From Multifurca ochricompacta (Eukaryota; Basidiomycota; Agaricomycetes; Russulales; Russulaceae): 64,000 nucleotides of DNA. The notes below the pieces were generated by a model that was not told the DNA's origin, made no database searches, and saw nothing but the letters and a program-made list of their open reading frames with translations. Positions 11,356 to 22,090 of this stretch are shown here, in pieces. The DNA is taken from NCBI GenBank assembly GCA_022496185.1, contig WTXG01000142.1:27825-91824 (forward strand), written 5' to 3'. Positions within the stretch are counted from its first letter, which is position 1. Each line of letters opens with the position of its first letter. The translations under genes were made by a program, and so were the position numbers.

Positions 11356-12435
11356 TCGTCTATGTCAGACGGAAGTGGATCAGTGGCAAGCTGATCAATG
11401 ATAACCGGTCATCGTTTACTCCGTTCACTGCTGATAAACGAGCTGTGTATCGTTTGTACTGGGTTACAGATGAGTAGGGACCTGATTCCAATGTGTCCAA
11501 TGTCCAATGGGAATGATTCAGAGGTATGGAACGGATCACACGGCGATGCGTTCATTTCTACTGATAATTTCTACAGATGGATGAAGATTGAAACTGACCT
11601 TTGTACGGACCAGATCCGCAGTGAGTGCGAGGCAAAGTGTTCCCAAGAGGAGAGGGGTAGAAAGGTGGAAGAGAGTGATGGAGCGGTCCCAGAGATAACT
11701 AAGATTTTGAAGGAGGGTGTATCGTGCTTGAACTGTTGCGAATCTACTGCTTGCTGGTTCCGTTTGACCTTGTGCTCGATGTCGTCAACAAGTTCTTTAG
11801 CACACAAAAAGAAAGATAGAGTAAGAGGAGAAATGCCGATTGATTTCTGCTTCTGTTGGCTCACTGGCTGGTCTACTACAAGCATTGTATGTACCTTTAT
11901 ATACTTGCAGAGAGACCTAGTTATGAAGAAGAAAGAGGATTGAAAGGAGACAAGTGAGATGATGCCTGGCAATAAAGGCGGATATGATGTAGACGGAGAG
12001 GTAGAAACCGTGACGGAAACTGGAATGGACAGGCAGGCGGCCCGGAATGCAAATGATAAGATATTCGAAACTAGCTCTAAATTCAGGAGAGGCGATAGCT
12101 GGCTGTGCTCAACGCCCGAGCCATCCTTACACCTTCATGTAGACTTTTTGTTTCCTTATCTTCCTAGCAATAGCGAACTATGCAGCTGTACGAGCCCTGT
12201 TGGCGCTTATCTCAATAGCGCTATTGGTCAAACTAAAAGTGTATGTATCAATACGGATTTAATAAGACAATTTTGTTTTTGGTAGTTCGAGGGGAGGTGG
12301 ATCACAATACAATAACACAACGACAAATGCAACAGCAATAGATACATGATGTACAAAAGGGAGTGGAGGGGGGAGTATTCAGATCGAATAAACGAAGCGA
12401 AACGAACTCTTGATTCTTGAGGGTTTGGGTTGAAA
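11356..12435. other. Intergenic region, no gene supported
   Basis: The longest open frame (181 codons, 11398-11943, plus) has no family resemblance, is Cys- and Ser-rich and has no convincing splice partners. The right part is the 3' flank of the minus-strand membrane protein gene. Confidence 0.45.
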
Positions 12436-14214
12436 TCAAAGGACGAGCGTGGCTGGCGCGTTACGCGTGAAGACACTCACCCACCCTGCACTCGAATTGG
12501 CTCCTTCTTGTACGTGCTCACCACTAGGCACCACCCATGACACGTTCCCGATGATGGCACGTCCGGCTACCACACGTACGTTCACGTTACGTTCCCTCCC
12601 GCGTCCTGCTGGATCCTTGATGATGCCGCCATCACCTTCCTCGTAAAGCAAGGTGGGACGAAAACGAGTCGTCTGGAGTAAAAAACCACCTTCGAAAGCT
12701 GGGTAGAGCGACACGTGCGTTGGCGCGTTTTCAGTGGTCGCGTCTAGGATGAGACGGGAGTCTGGCGGTGCGGTCTTCTTTGAGAATGAGAGGGTGAGAG
12801 GTGCGTTGGTCGTGTGTGCGTAGACGCGAAAGTAGCCTCCCGTGCCTGTGGAAGAGTTGGTGGAGAGTGAGATGGTCGAGTTGAGTGGACTGATGTTATT
12901 CGTTGTCCCGGGGGGGTTAAGTTGATAAAGTTTCTTCAGACGACGGATGTGCCGCTCACTCACCCATTGGTAGATTTGAGAGAGACCACCGTCGGCTTGC
13001 TTGGGGCAGTATTGTTGGCGTCGAGAGATACATTTATAGGACCATTCGTTGTGGACAGCTTCAGAAACGCGGTCGCGTTGAAGGATCCTCCGATTTCCCC
13101 GTTTTGGCCTTCGACAATGATGGAATCTCCAACAACGGACTGGTTGAACGCGGCGTAATTGTCAGTTCGAGGACGTATATGAGGCAATGCGATAAATATA
13201 AAAAGTTAGGATTTGTGGATAATAATAATATTAAAAGAACTCACAGTCACCGTGATTGGTCTGTTTGTCGACTTGAGAGTGAACGCATCGAAACGGAACG
13301 AAGATAGGTCATTAACATCTAGCTCGAATTCGGGCGTGTCTACAGCGAAGGTTGGGAAGTGCCGAGGAGGACGACCTTGCTCCGGGGACGGGAACGTCAC
13401 GTCGACAACGAAGAAGAGACTATCCTTGCGCCTCGGCGGAAGCCAACGGAAAGGAGTCTGGGAATGCGCCCGCCGCAACCCAACCCAAATGAGCATTATG
13501 GGGTCAAAGAAGGGGAGTCGCAACGCACCAAGATCGCCACACCGTTGCCTTCATTTTCGCGCATAACGAGGCAGACCTTAGCCATGGAAAGGGCCTTTCT
13601 GTCATGATAATGGGCAAACACATTGACCCTCAAATCTTTTACCTCCGACGATTGATGAACTCGGACGATACCAGAGGATAAGGAACCTCTCGAAATTAGG
13701 AATAGAGCCTTTGCATCGACGGGGAAATTAAATTTGACGCTTTCCCACGACAGGGACGGGTCAGGGTAAGGAAATGGGAGAGGGGGGTTCACATCATTTG
13801 AGGGCCGCTCCCAGCTGATACATTCTACGATGTTGTCACCCGCGAGAGCAGCTAGCTCGACATTGGTCTGGAGATAATAACAGCTCTAGTTGGTCACCAC
13901 TCAAAAAAGGAGGGTGGAAGGGCCCGTGATGACAACGGATGACGCACGGTAAACCAGGTTTGATAAGTGGAGAGAATAGCCTCAGTGGCGAGGAGGCAAT
14001 TCAAGATAATCATGACCAAAATCGCGAACAAAAACGCCATCTTGAAGCGGCTTGAAGCGATTTCTCGCCGCCGCGTAGGAGGGAAGAGAAGGGGGATGTA
14101 TGGATTATCCATTCCGTAGACGTAGTCTGAATAAACGGGCTGCTTAGAATAGTTGGGGAGGTCAGAAGACTGGTATTCGTTCTTAAACGAGGCGGCGTTG
14201 GCGTTGGCATCCAT
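12436..14214 (-). CDS. Single-pass membrane protein with beta-strand repeats
   Basis: Five exons (13948-14214, 13529-13867, 13245-13457, 12964-13139, 12436-12889) separated by introns of 80, 71, 105, 74 bp give 482 aa in one frame. The N-terminus is cytosol-like, with an Arg-rich PPTRRRE motif followed by one hydrophobic helix at about residues 58-82 (MAFLFAILVMIILNCLL). The rest is rich in short repeats of the type L(K/S)(S/T)TNGPI, seen as KSTNRPITV, KLSTTNGPINV, KSTNGPLN and AHTTNAPLT. This resembles the stacked beta-strand DUF4097/adhesin-like fold seen in many Agaricomycete membrane proteins. The function is unknown; the topology suggests a surface-exposed C-terminal domain. Several NxS/T sites agree with that. 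Start choice is supported by the membrane-proximal basic motif and lack of an upstream in-frame ATG. Confidence 0.75.
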
Positions 14215-15388
14215 GAGTGAGTGTGAGTATAGGGGGGAGGGGGTGAAGCTGAAGCTATAACTGGACTGGAAAGAAGTGTGTGAGAGATTCCTGCCGTGCC
14301 GTGCTGGCGTGTCGCTGCAGTCGTACTAGATTGTCGTATTAGATTTAGATTAGAACCTTGTACCTAGAAAGGACAGTAGGCTGCGCCATAGCCATAGCAC
14401 AGCACTCAACCGCCTGGTTCTGGGGGGCGGTACTGTATTTGGACAGGTTCCGCGCCCGCAGGGAGTTTTCCGCGCTGTAAATAAATATTTGAGTTGCACA
14501 AAAGTTAGTTAGTTAGAATCACAATCCCCTTGGGAAGAAAGAAAGAAAGGTTAACGTCAGCTTGCTGTCACCTGTCGCCTCCTCCTCCTCGTGAGTGAGT
14601 GGGTCAAGTCAAGTTGAAGGGTCAACGTCAACGTTATTTCATATGATTGTCACAAGTCACGGGACTGATTACATATTGGCTCCAGGTTGAAGGGAGGGTC
14701 TTGTCTAGACTTCTAGGGAGAAGGAGTGAAGGAAAAGGGAAAAGGGAGGGAGAAGAAAGTATCATCTCAGTATCTCAGCCTCAGCCTCATCGCCCATCGC
14801 CTCAATCAGTGACTCCGGAAATCGTCTGTCAACTACTGAACATGCTCCACGAGATTCTTAGCCCTGTCTAGCTTTTGTCTCGATCTCTTGCTATCTGGGT
14901 CCAAAGTCCGCGACATTTCGGAAGCGCACGTTCGAACTGTCTTTCACCGCCCGCCCATCAATGACGATTATTGTTAAATCTGTCTTTATCATCAAGATTA
15001 GAGTAGTGCTGCAGCAGCGAGATGGCTCATATGGACACATAGTGGCGACAATGCTGACCATTCAGCTTACTTGGCCTGAGCTCACCGTGGTCCACGGATC
15101 GGAGGAAAATTAAGACGGAAAATATCGGAAAAGAAGGAATCGCAGTAAGCAGCCTTGGACAAAGGGAGGCCAAACAACGTTCTCGGCTTCAAACAGGCAC
15201 ACCCGGAAGCATGCCCGGGACATCTACTGATTATAGTCCGTCACATGAAACGAAGAATACACTGGACGCATCGGACAAACGGACATCAGTTTGAAAGCGG
15301 GCGTGGGTCATACATTCATATGTATACCCAAGTGAGTGTGCGATCTGGTTCTCAGGACCATTTAACTTAACCTCTGACTCTGACCACT
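14215..15388. other. Divergent intergenic region
   Basis: Lies between two divergently transcribed genes and probably contains both promoters. CT/AG-rich tracts occur near 14536-14590 and 14690-14760. No ORF with recognisable similarity is present. Confidence 0.5.
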
Positions 15389-16594
15389 ATGCCTTACGTT
15401 CCAGTTGCAACATTAACTGAGGTAGACGATCGTCTGAAACTATCAGCTACAATCCCACTAACGCATTCTCTCATGTCTTCATCCACTTTTATATCACGCC
15501 CCCAGTTCGCATCAAATTGCCCAAATCGAAAGGGCTTTCCATTTTCACTATCTCCCAAGTCTCCTCCACACGGCCTGTTGCCACTCCAGCACAAGCTCAT
15601 CACAAGTCCACACTCGTCAGACCAACCCTTGAAGCCATCACTCAAATGCTCCGGCTCCTGGGGTCATACAAGGACAACCTCTACGCCAAGCGCACGCAAT
15701 CATCGTACTCACACCTACCCGTCAAGTCGGAAGAGCGTTCGTTTCAAGGACAAAGACGGCGAGTTGGAGTCCATCTGTCTCTTTCGCTCCACCGGACGAC
15801 CATCCTCTATCTTTCGTTCCCATTCTGACACGGAAACTGAGACTGAGCCGGAAAATGCCCCAGCAGCGATGGGACCACTACAGCGTTGCGCTGGCACCGT
15901 GCTTCTCAGGGTCACTGACGCAACGCCCATCCCTTCGTTATGTACCCCACCTGACGCGAACGTCCGCCTCGAGTCCATCTCGCTTTTACCTGCACGGCCC
16001 CCACTACTCCGTGGCACCATGTGCGTGCGTAACGTGGCCTACGAGAAACGCGTCATGGTGCGCTTTACGACAGACAGTTGGATCACCGTCTCCGAGATGC
16101 AAGCACAGTACGTTGGCCCTGCCGCGCTCGGCAGTGGTAGCGGCCGTGGGGTTGACGGCGTGTGGGATTGGGACCGGGATTGGGACCGGTTCGCGTTTAC
16201 GATATCTCTAGAGTCGAAGGTGAGACCACGCGCGACGCCGTTACCGATTACGTTCATTTGTGCTGTGCACTATATTGTTCCGGACGTCGGAGAATGGTGG
16301 GATAACAATGGTGGTGATGATTTCCGGATCGTCCTTAGCCCCTTCCCCATCCCTGGGAAAAGTAATACGCTACCGCTACCACGCGTTGGTCTTACCACCA
16401 CCACCACCGTCATGAACAACTCACCGTTCATGGACGCCACAGCGGGAACAGTTCCTTGTCGATCATCTCGGGTTGTAGCGCGTCGTACGACAAACACCCC
16501 AGCCACAATGGCTTACGTACAGAAGACCACACTTACGAAATACGTTACACCTGTACCTCCGGCGGGGACGAATCGGTGGTTTCACTTTATCTGA
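15389..16594 (+). CDS. Glycogen-targeting PP1 regulatory subunit (CBM21), Gac1-like
   Basis: An intronless 401-aa protein. An RVxF-type docking motif for protein phosphatase 1 (KSVRF) lies at residues 115-119. A carbohydrate-binding module of family 21 spans about residues 193-317, with the typical sequence order LESISLLP, GTMCVRNVAYEK, VRFTTDSW and, near the end, FICAVHYI and WWDNNGGDDFRI. This pairing defines fungal Gac1/Pig1/Gip2 proteins, which bring the Glc7 phosphatase to glycogen and promote glycogen synthase dephosphorylation. The first 110 residues are Ser/Pro-rich and probably disordered. The stretch between the two halves of the CBM21 (GSGSGRGVDGVWDWDRDWDR) is a low-complexity insertion. 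The C-terminal 80 residues are Thr-rich with no known domain. Family assignment is strong; which paralogue it is cannot be decided. Confidence 0.88.
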   Translation: MPYVPVATLTEVDDRLKLSATIPLTHSLMSSSTFISRPQFASNCPNRKGFPFSLSPKSPPHGLLPLQHKLITSPHSSDQPLKPSLKCSGSWGHTRTTSTPSARNHRTHTYPSSRKSVRFKDKDGELESICLFRSTGRPSSIFRSHSDTETETEPENAPAAMGPLQRCAGTVLLRVTDATPIPSLCTPPDANVRLESISLLPARPPLLRGTMCVRNVAYEKRVMVRFTTDSWITVSEMQAQYVGPAALGSGSGRGVDGVWDWDRDWDRFAFTISLESKVRPRATPLPITFICAVHYIVPDVGEWWDNNGGDDFRIVLSPFPIPGKSNTLPLPRVGLTTTTTVMNNSPFMDATAGTVPCRSSRVVARRTTNTPATMAYVQKTTLTKYVTPVPPAGTNRWFHFI

Positions 16595-17141
16595 AGGTCC
16601 CCCCGGGCTCCGACGAAAACTCCATGTACGATAGGAAAAGTGGTGACGAGGGAGCGCGACCGAGGGTGAGGACGAGGAGGGGGGGGGTTAGATGGGTTCG
16701 TTTTTTTGTCATTCATGTCCGCCGTGTTTTTTTTTGTTTTGTTTTACGGAAACAAACTAAAAAAAACTAACGTTTATTTCAAAGATTAAAGAGATTGTAT
16801 TTGTATGTTAGCCTTCTTTGTTGTCTCTGTTAACTAACTAGTTAACTAACTATACGTTCCTTATGACACACACCGCCACTCCATCATTCGAAATAACTGC
16901 GATCCTTTTTGTTTTTCCCCCGCAGTTCCCTTCCTATCATCTTATGTTTTAACGATTTGCGATGCGAAGCGCTTTCGTCGAAAAAAAATAATTGTACAAT
17001 TAGTTGCCCTGCGCGAAGGGGCTGCTTCGTCTCTTTCCTGTCTCGTTCTTTGTTACCCGCCCGCCTTGCCATTCACGTGCACGCGACATAAAAAATCAGC
17101 GGGACGCGGAGATAGCTCTACTCGGCGCTGGCCCCCCGCAT
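16595..17141. other. Convergent intergenic region
   Basis: Separates two convergent 3' ends (plus-strand PP1 subunit gene and minus-strand DUF6533 gene). It holds T-rich runs near 16700-16745, a TTAACTAACTAGTTAACTAA inverted motif near 16829-16848 and no supported gene. Confidence 0.5.
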
Positions 17142-18968
17142 TTAGTTGTCGGATGACAAGAGAGGGGAGGGAAAAGGAGAAACAGAAACAGAAACAAGGC
17201 TTCTAGTTCCGAGGCTGCTGCCTGTCATCCTTCTTCCTCCTCCTCGTCCTTGTTCTCGTCCTTGCCCGACCCCGACCCCGACCCCGACCGGAACCGGTAA
17301 AGCCGCCTGAAATCTCCGTTCCGATTCTATGGTTATCGGCAGTCCCGCCTTAGCGGAGTTTTGCGCACGGAGATTTAACACGAGACGGGACACGAGGGTG
17401 GTGGAAAGCCTGTCAATCAAATCCATACGAATCAGTTTTTTTTGGTTTTTTCTATGAAAGCAGGTAATCCGAGAAGAAATTGTCGGAAGCCAAAATATAT
17501 AATATATAAAAGAGGAAGAAAGGACGAACACGTTTGTAAGATTGGTGGAGATGCCTTTAAGCATTGGCTGCGTGAGAGAGAGAGAATATATGTGTGTGTG
17601 AAAAAGGGGTCAAGTACTCAGTAATGCTTGATAACGAACTGGAGCAAACTAGGGAGGAGACGTAGGTTGATTGTCATTAGATAAATGATGAAGGAAGGGA
17701 GAGGAGGGGGCGTACTCGAAGCGTCATGATATTCGCTAGGTTCACGATGAACAGTGCCCTTTATCAGTGGGAAAGTCAGGGTATTATCGACAAACAGATG
17801 GGGCTTTCCGTACGAGTAATATATGGTCCCTGAGATGGATCGTGAGGTTAAGTGAGTGTAATACTTATCAGACGACGTACCATCGCGAACGATCACATCC
17901 AAGAGCCGTATGCCTCTCCCCATCGTAACCGCTTTGAACAGGGTGAGAGAGAAAATCACGCTGTCAAAGACGAGTACGCCGGTCCAGGCTAAAGCAGCAA
18001 CTGATCTCGTCGCCCCCTGGTCATTACAGAGCCACAGCTCGGAGAATCGCTACAACTTACATTTACCCCTGATAAAGTAAGTAATATCATGTGATGTAAG
18101 GACACAGCACATACCCTTCAGGTGGCATGAATTGATGGCATTCTGGGATACTGGTTATAACATTTATCGTTTCGACCTTGGCGCGACGACTCCCGACCAT
18201 CGCCCACTTTTTAAAAACGAAAACGGAGTCGTAAGGCATGCTGAGTTTTTCAAAAAAAAATGAAGACATACACATCCTGTGAGAATTGACGCTGCGCCAA
18301 CAAAGACGAGAAATCCAGGATGCGGCGACTTCTGCCATACAATGCGTAGACGCGAACCAGGCAGATGACTTCATGGAAAGGGTGTATCAGAAGGGGTAGG
18401 GAGATGAGCACAACGTGTGTGTGAAGGACATACCGCCAGCGAGGAACTGCAACGCCATCCCAAAAATCTCATGATATACATGCAGAGCCTGACAACTGTA
18501 TCCCATGAGCTCCTTGTTCTACGTATCATGTGGTGACGTGGTAACTTACAGCTGCAGTTGGTCAGGTTCAGTTTAGTTGCAGCTAACTTCAAATCAGGGA
18601 CGCACGTCAGGGGTCTTTTGAGCCATATACGATGCAAGCAGCGGAATGTGTCCTATTATTGGGAGATAACGATTAAGAATACACGCCGATGTGAACAGCC
18701 CCAGCTTGTTGTATGGCGGCCACAAGAACTCGATTTCCCAGTGTAGAGTGATCGCATAGTCATAATACAATATCACTGGGGAATCGAGATTTAGAGAGGA
18801 AAGTCACTGAGATGAGAGGGGAGATGAGCTCACCTGAGGCACAAAGATCGACGACAGAGTTGAGGTATCTAGGATGGATGAGGGGGTCAATGACGAAGCG
18901 CCCATGGGCAGAACCACTTACATATATTTCGCGGCGTGTGGGCCGACTATGATGTCCGCCGGGGACAT
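17142..18968 (-). CDS. DUF6533 multi-pass membrane protein, possibly frameshifted
   Basis: Splicing gives the hallmark DUF6533 start: SVILYYDYAITLHWEIEFLW followed by LFTSACILNRYLPIIG, then LVRVYALYGRSRRIL, a CHQF segment, AALAWTGVLVFDSVIFSLTL, IVRDGTIYYS and, at the end, a VSRLVLNLRA signature. The first exons are 18922-18968, 18834-18868, 18606-18775, 18434-18518 and 18272-18368; the last is 17142-17409. This fungal family has about seven predicted helices and no established function. Two points are odd. An 8-base exon near 18070 is needed to keep frame. In the exon ending at 18272 the hydrophobic helix lies in another frame than the preceding RVYALY, as if one base were missing near 18313; a GTGTAT donor would avoid the shift but lose the helix. 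The GVGVGVG tail is encoded by a GACCCC microsatellite. Confidence 0.72.
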
Positions 18969-20518
18969 AGCAAGCTCAACCAGCGAGCACGTTGATTACC
19001 AGATCCAACGCTTTTCTTCTCAAGAAAGGAAGTGAGCCCACAACGCTTGAGCGCAGACTATATACTGCATCACCCTCCACGGTGCGCCGCCCAAGGCCAG
19101 TAACCATGGATTTGCATTAATGCCATACGTAATCGAGGGAATCTACGGCACGTTGTGCCTAAGCCGATTTGAAGCATTATTTATGAGCGTCTCGGCAAGT
19201 GAAACCAATGAATGGGGCGATTTCAAAAACACCAGGATGATGGGATCACTCTCTGGGCCTATTAGTTTGTGTTTGTGCGGTTGTCTTGGAGAACTTGTGA
19301 TCTGCCAGGAGCTCAACATACCATAGACTGACAGCTTGAGCGTGATGATGATGTGCATCTATCTAGTATAGGATTACATATTACGCAGAAGCAGAAGCAT
19401 CATCAGGATCAGGACCTGAGAGTTTCAATGCATCGCATAACATCAAGTATCATCATGACATGAGTCGACGGCCGTGCTAGCTTGGCCGTGCTAGCCTTAT
19501 CACGTGATCACGTAGGAAGCGCAACACTGCCCTTGGGCCAAGCGTGTCGGTTGGACGAGAGGACGAGAGCAGAGAGATGACAAGGCCCGCCCTGGCACCC
19601 ATTTAACGACGTATACACGGGGGATAAACATCGGCCCATTGGTCCGGGCAAGAAGAGAGCACTAGGCAAGGTGGACCGCATGACCCACCTCAAAACTCCA
19701 ACGTCTGAACATATATTGGAAATGGAAATGAAATGAACCTCGTTTCTCTCTTTGCTATCTATTTCGAGAGGTTGTCTGGCTCTTTCATCTCTGAGTCACC
19801 TTTAATCACGCTCACAGGTGTCAGTGGGTTGCTTGTTGGGTGCCACTCGGCCAAGGCCGACGAGCGGGGATTTTATTCTGCCGTAAAGGAGCGCAACCAC
19901 AGCCTCATCTGATAGTTATATAGGATGACTGAACATGAGGACGATCAATGATCTTGTCATGGTGGATGAACCGAACAGCCCCGCGATAAGCGATCCAGAA
20001 CGTGCTGTGCAGGCTCTGATTAATTTAGGATATTAGTCAGTCCGCTGAACAAGGTTACACTTGCTACACTTACACACTCACAATGAAGACGACCTACACT
20101 TGCTACACTTACACTCACAATGAGACGACATTACATGTTCCATGCGGGTCTCATAATGAACTCTTCTTCTCTCCATCTGCGCTGGTGTTAATTCCTGGAT
20201 GTTTTCATAACTTATAGAGAGTGTACGTCTAGGCTCACTCTAGGCCAGGGGGGGGAAAGACATTGGACTCACATGATGATATGAAAGGTTCGAGAGCTGT
20301 TATTGCACGGTTCTGGGCGTGACGGGACCAATATCATGGTCATGTGACCTGAAGACAGGGGATCTCGGTCTTGGCTCACCCGACCACCACACCCAGTTCA
20401 CCATTCATCCACTCAGTACTCAGTACATATTAGATGATCTGTACACACATATATATACACGTATGGCTCCGCACTATGATATTGATACCTTACTCTTCAT
20501 ACTTTCATCTCTTCTACA
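18969..20518. other. Intergenic region with ADH promoter
   Basis: No gene supported. It holds a 35-base near-tandem duplication at 20053-20126, a TATA-like alternating stretch at 20447-20460 and a CT-rich leader just before the ADH start codon. Two nearby CACGTGATCACGT-type palindromic sites lie around 19500-19512. Confidence 0.5.
20053..20126. repeat. Short imperfect tandem duplication
   Basis: A unit of about 35 bases beginning CTTGCTACACTTACAC occurs twice in succession with small indels, both copies ending in a CACAATGA(A)GACGAC motif. It is in the ADH upstream region; no function is evident. Confidence 0.7.
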
Positions 20519-22090
20519 ATGTCGTATAACATCCCAAAAACGCAAAAGGCTGCCATCGTTGAATCACACGACGCACCCATACACATCAAGGACGACCATC
20601 CGGTAAGGCAGCCAGAGGAGCTCGCCCCCGGAGAGTGTCTCATAAAGTTGGACTGCACTGGCGTGTGTCACACTGACCTCCACGCCCGCAAAGGCGACTG
20701 GCCACTTCCTTCCAAACTTCCGCTCATCGGAGGGCATGAAGGCGTAGGCAAAATTGTTGCCATCGGCGCCCACACCGTTAGCTCCCCTGTCAACATCGGT
20801 GATCGTGTCGGCATCAAGTGGCTTGCAGACTCATGTCTACAATGTGAACAGTGCCGCAAAGGCTTAGAACAAAGTACGTCCCTATTAATTCATTCATTCA
20901 TTATATATTTCTCGTCATTCACATTTACACCGTAGGTTGTGCAAAGGCCAAGCTCAGTGGGTACACCGTGGACGGAACTTTCTCCCAATATGTGGTATAA
21001 ATACTCCTTTTAACATCTTACTCCCTCCTTTCCGTGTCAGTAATCAGCGATTTTTAGGTTTCCTACGTCTCCCACGTCACCCCCATCCCTCCAAATCTGA
21101 GCAGCGAAGAGGCAGCTTCTTTTCTTTGTGCAGTATGTAATTGCTTTTTTGGCTACTATACCAGAGCGAATGTTGATGATTGGAGTTGCACAGGGTGTCA
21201 CTGTATATCGTGCGCTAAAGTACAGCAAGACAAACCCGGGCGACTGGGTCGTTATTCCTGGAGCAGGTGGCGGTCTTGGACATCTCGGTCCGTGCGCTTC
21301 CCTTCACCGCATGTTCTATCTCATAGGAAATGCCTTTCAGCCGTTCAGTATGCTACGAATGCCTTTGGACTCCGAGTTGTAGCTGTTGGTTAGTTACTTG
21401 GGCTCCCTTTCACTTGGCCCATCCCTCATGATGTCGTCTAGACACCGGGGAGGAAAAGAAGAAGCTATGCTTGGAGCTCGGCGCAGAGAAATGGATAGAC
21501 TTCCGGGAGTCCAAGGACCTCGTAAAGGATATCAAGGACGCTGCAGGTGGTGACGGTCCGCATGCTGCACTTGTTTCGGCAGCGAGTGTAAGTCTTTGGA
21601 TCGATGAACATGTCATACAATGGGCATAACCCAACACTTGGTTTTTCATAGAGCTCCGCATACGAGCAGGCGGTCGACTATCTTCGTCCTGGCGGCTCAC
21701 TTTTAGTCGTCGGCCTTCCCGGAAAGGCCCAGATTGGCGCGCCCATCTTCTGGACGGTGGTCAAGAGTATCAACATCATTGGTTCCTACGTTGGGTGCGC
21801 ATCCCGTTGTCCCTCCGCGTCTTGTGTGGCCGGAGTGGTTAATTATTATTTTTGGTTTTGAATCTTGCCCCAGTAACCGCCAAGATGCGCGTGAAGCTCT
21901 AGAAATTGCTGCCTTGGGCAAGGCTAAGTGTTATTTGGCACTCAAACCATTGTCCGCGCTGTCCGAGTACGTGATAACATAGAACTTCTGGGAGGTTCTC
22001 ATCCGCTGATTGTTCCGCTTCTTCTTTAGAGTCTACGAAGGCATGGAGCAGGGAACTGTGGTTGGACGTGTTGTATTAAGTATGACATGA
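20519..22090 (+). CDS. Zinc-dependent alcohol dehydrogenase (ADH1-like)
   Basis: Nine exons give 357 aa: 20519-20873, 20936-20994, 21058-21132, 21194-21287, 21341-21388, 21442-21587, 21652-21794, 21874-21966 and 22030-22090. All introns are GT-AG, 53-79 bp. Catalytic-zinc ligands appear in GVCHTDLH and GGHEGVG, and the structural-zinc cysteines in CLQCEQCRKGLEQSC. The cofactor-binding fold shows GAGGGLGHLAVQYA. This matches medium-chain zinc ADHs of the yeast ADH1 type, which interconvert ethanol and acetaldehyde with NAD(H) in the cytosol; the length (yeast ADH1 is about 348 aa) and the lack of a mitochondrial presequence agree. The substrate could be another short alcohol. The start follows a CT-rich leader and TATA-like sequence. 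Nothing is broken. Confidence 0.93.

Noticed and set aside
11398..11943. 181-codon open frame on the plus strand after the right Crinkler arm
   Set aside because: No recognisable motif, Cys/Ser-rich composition, and the antisense frame is equally open; not supported as a gene.
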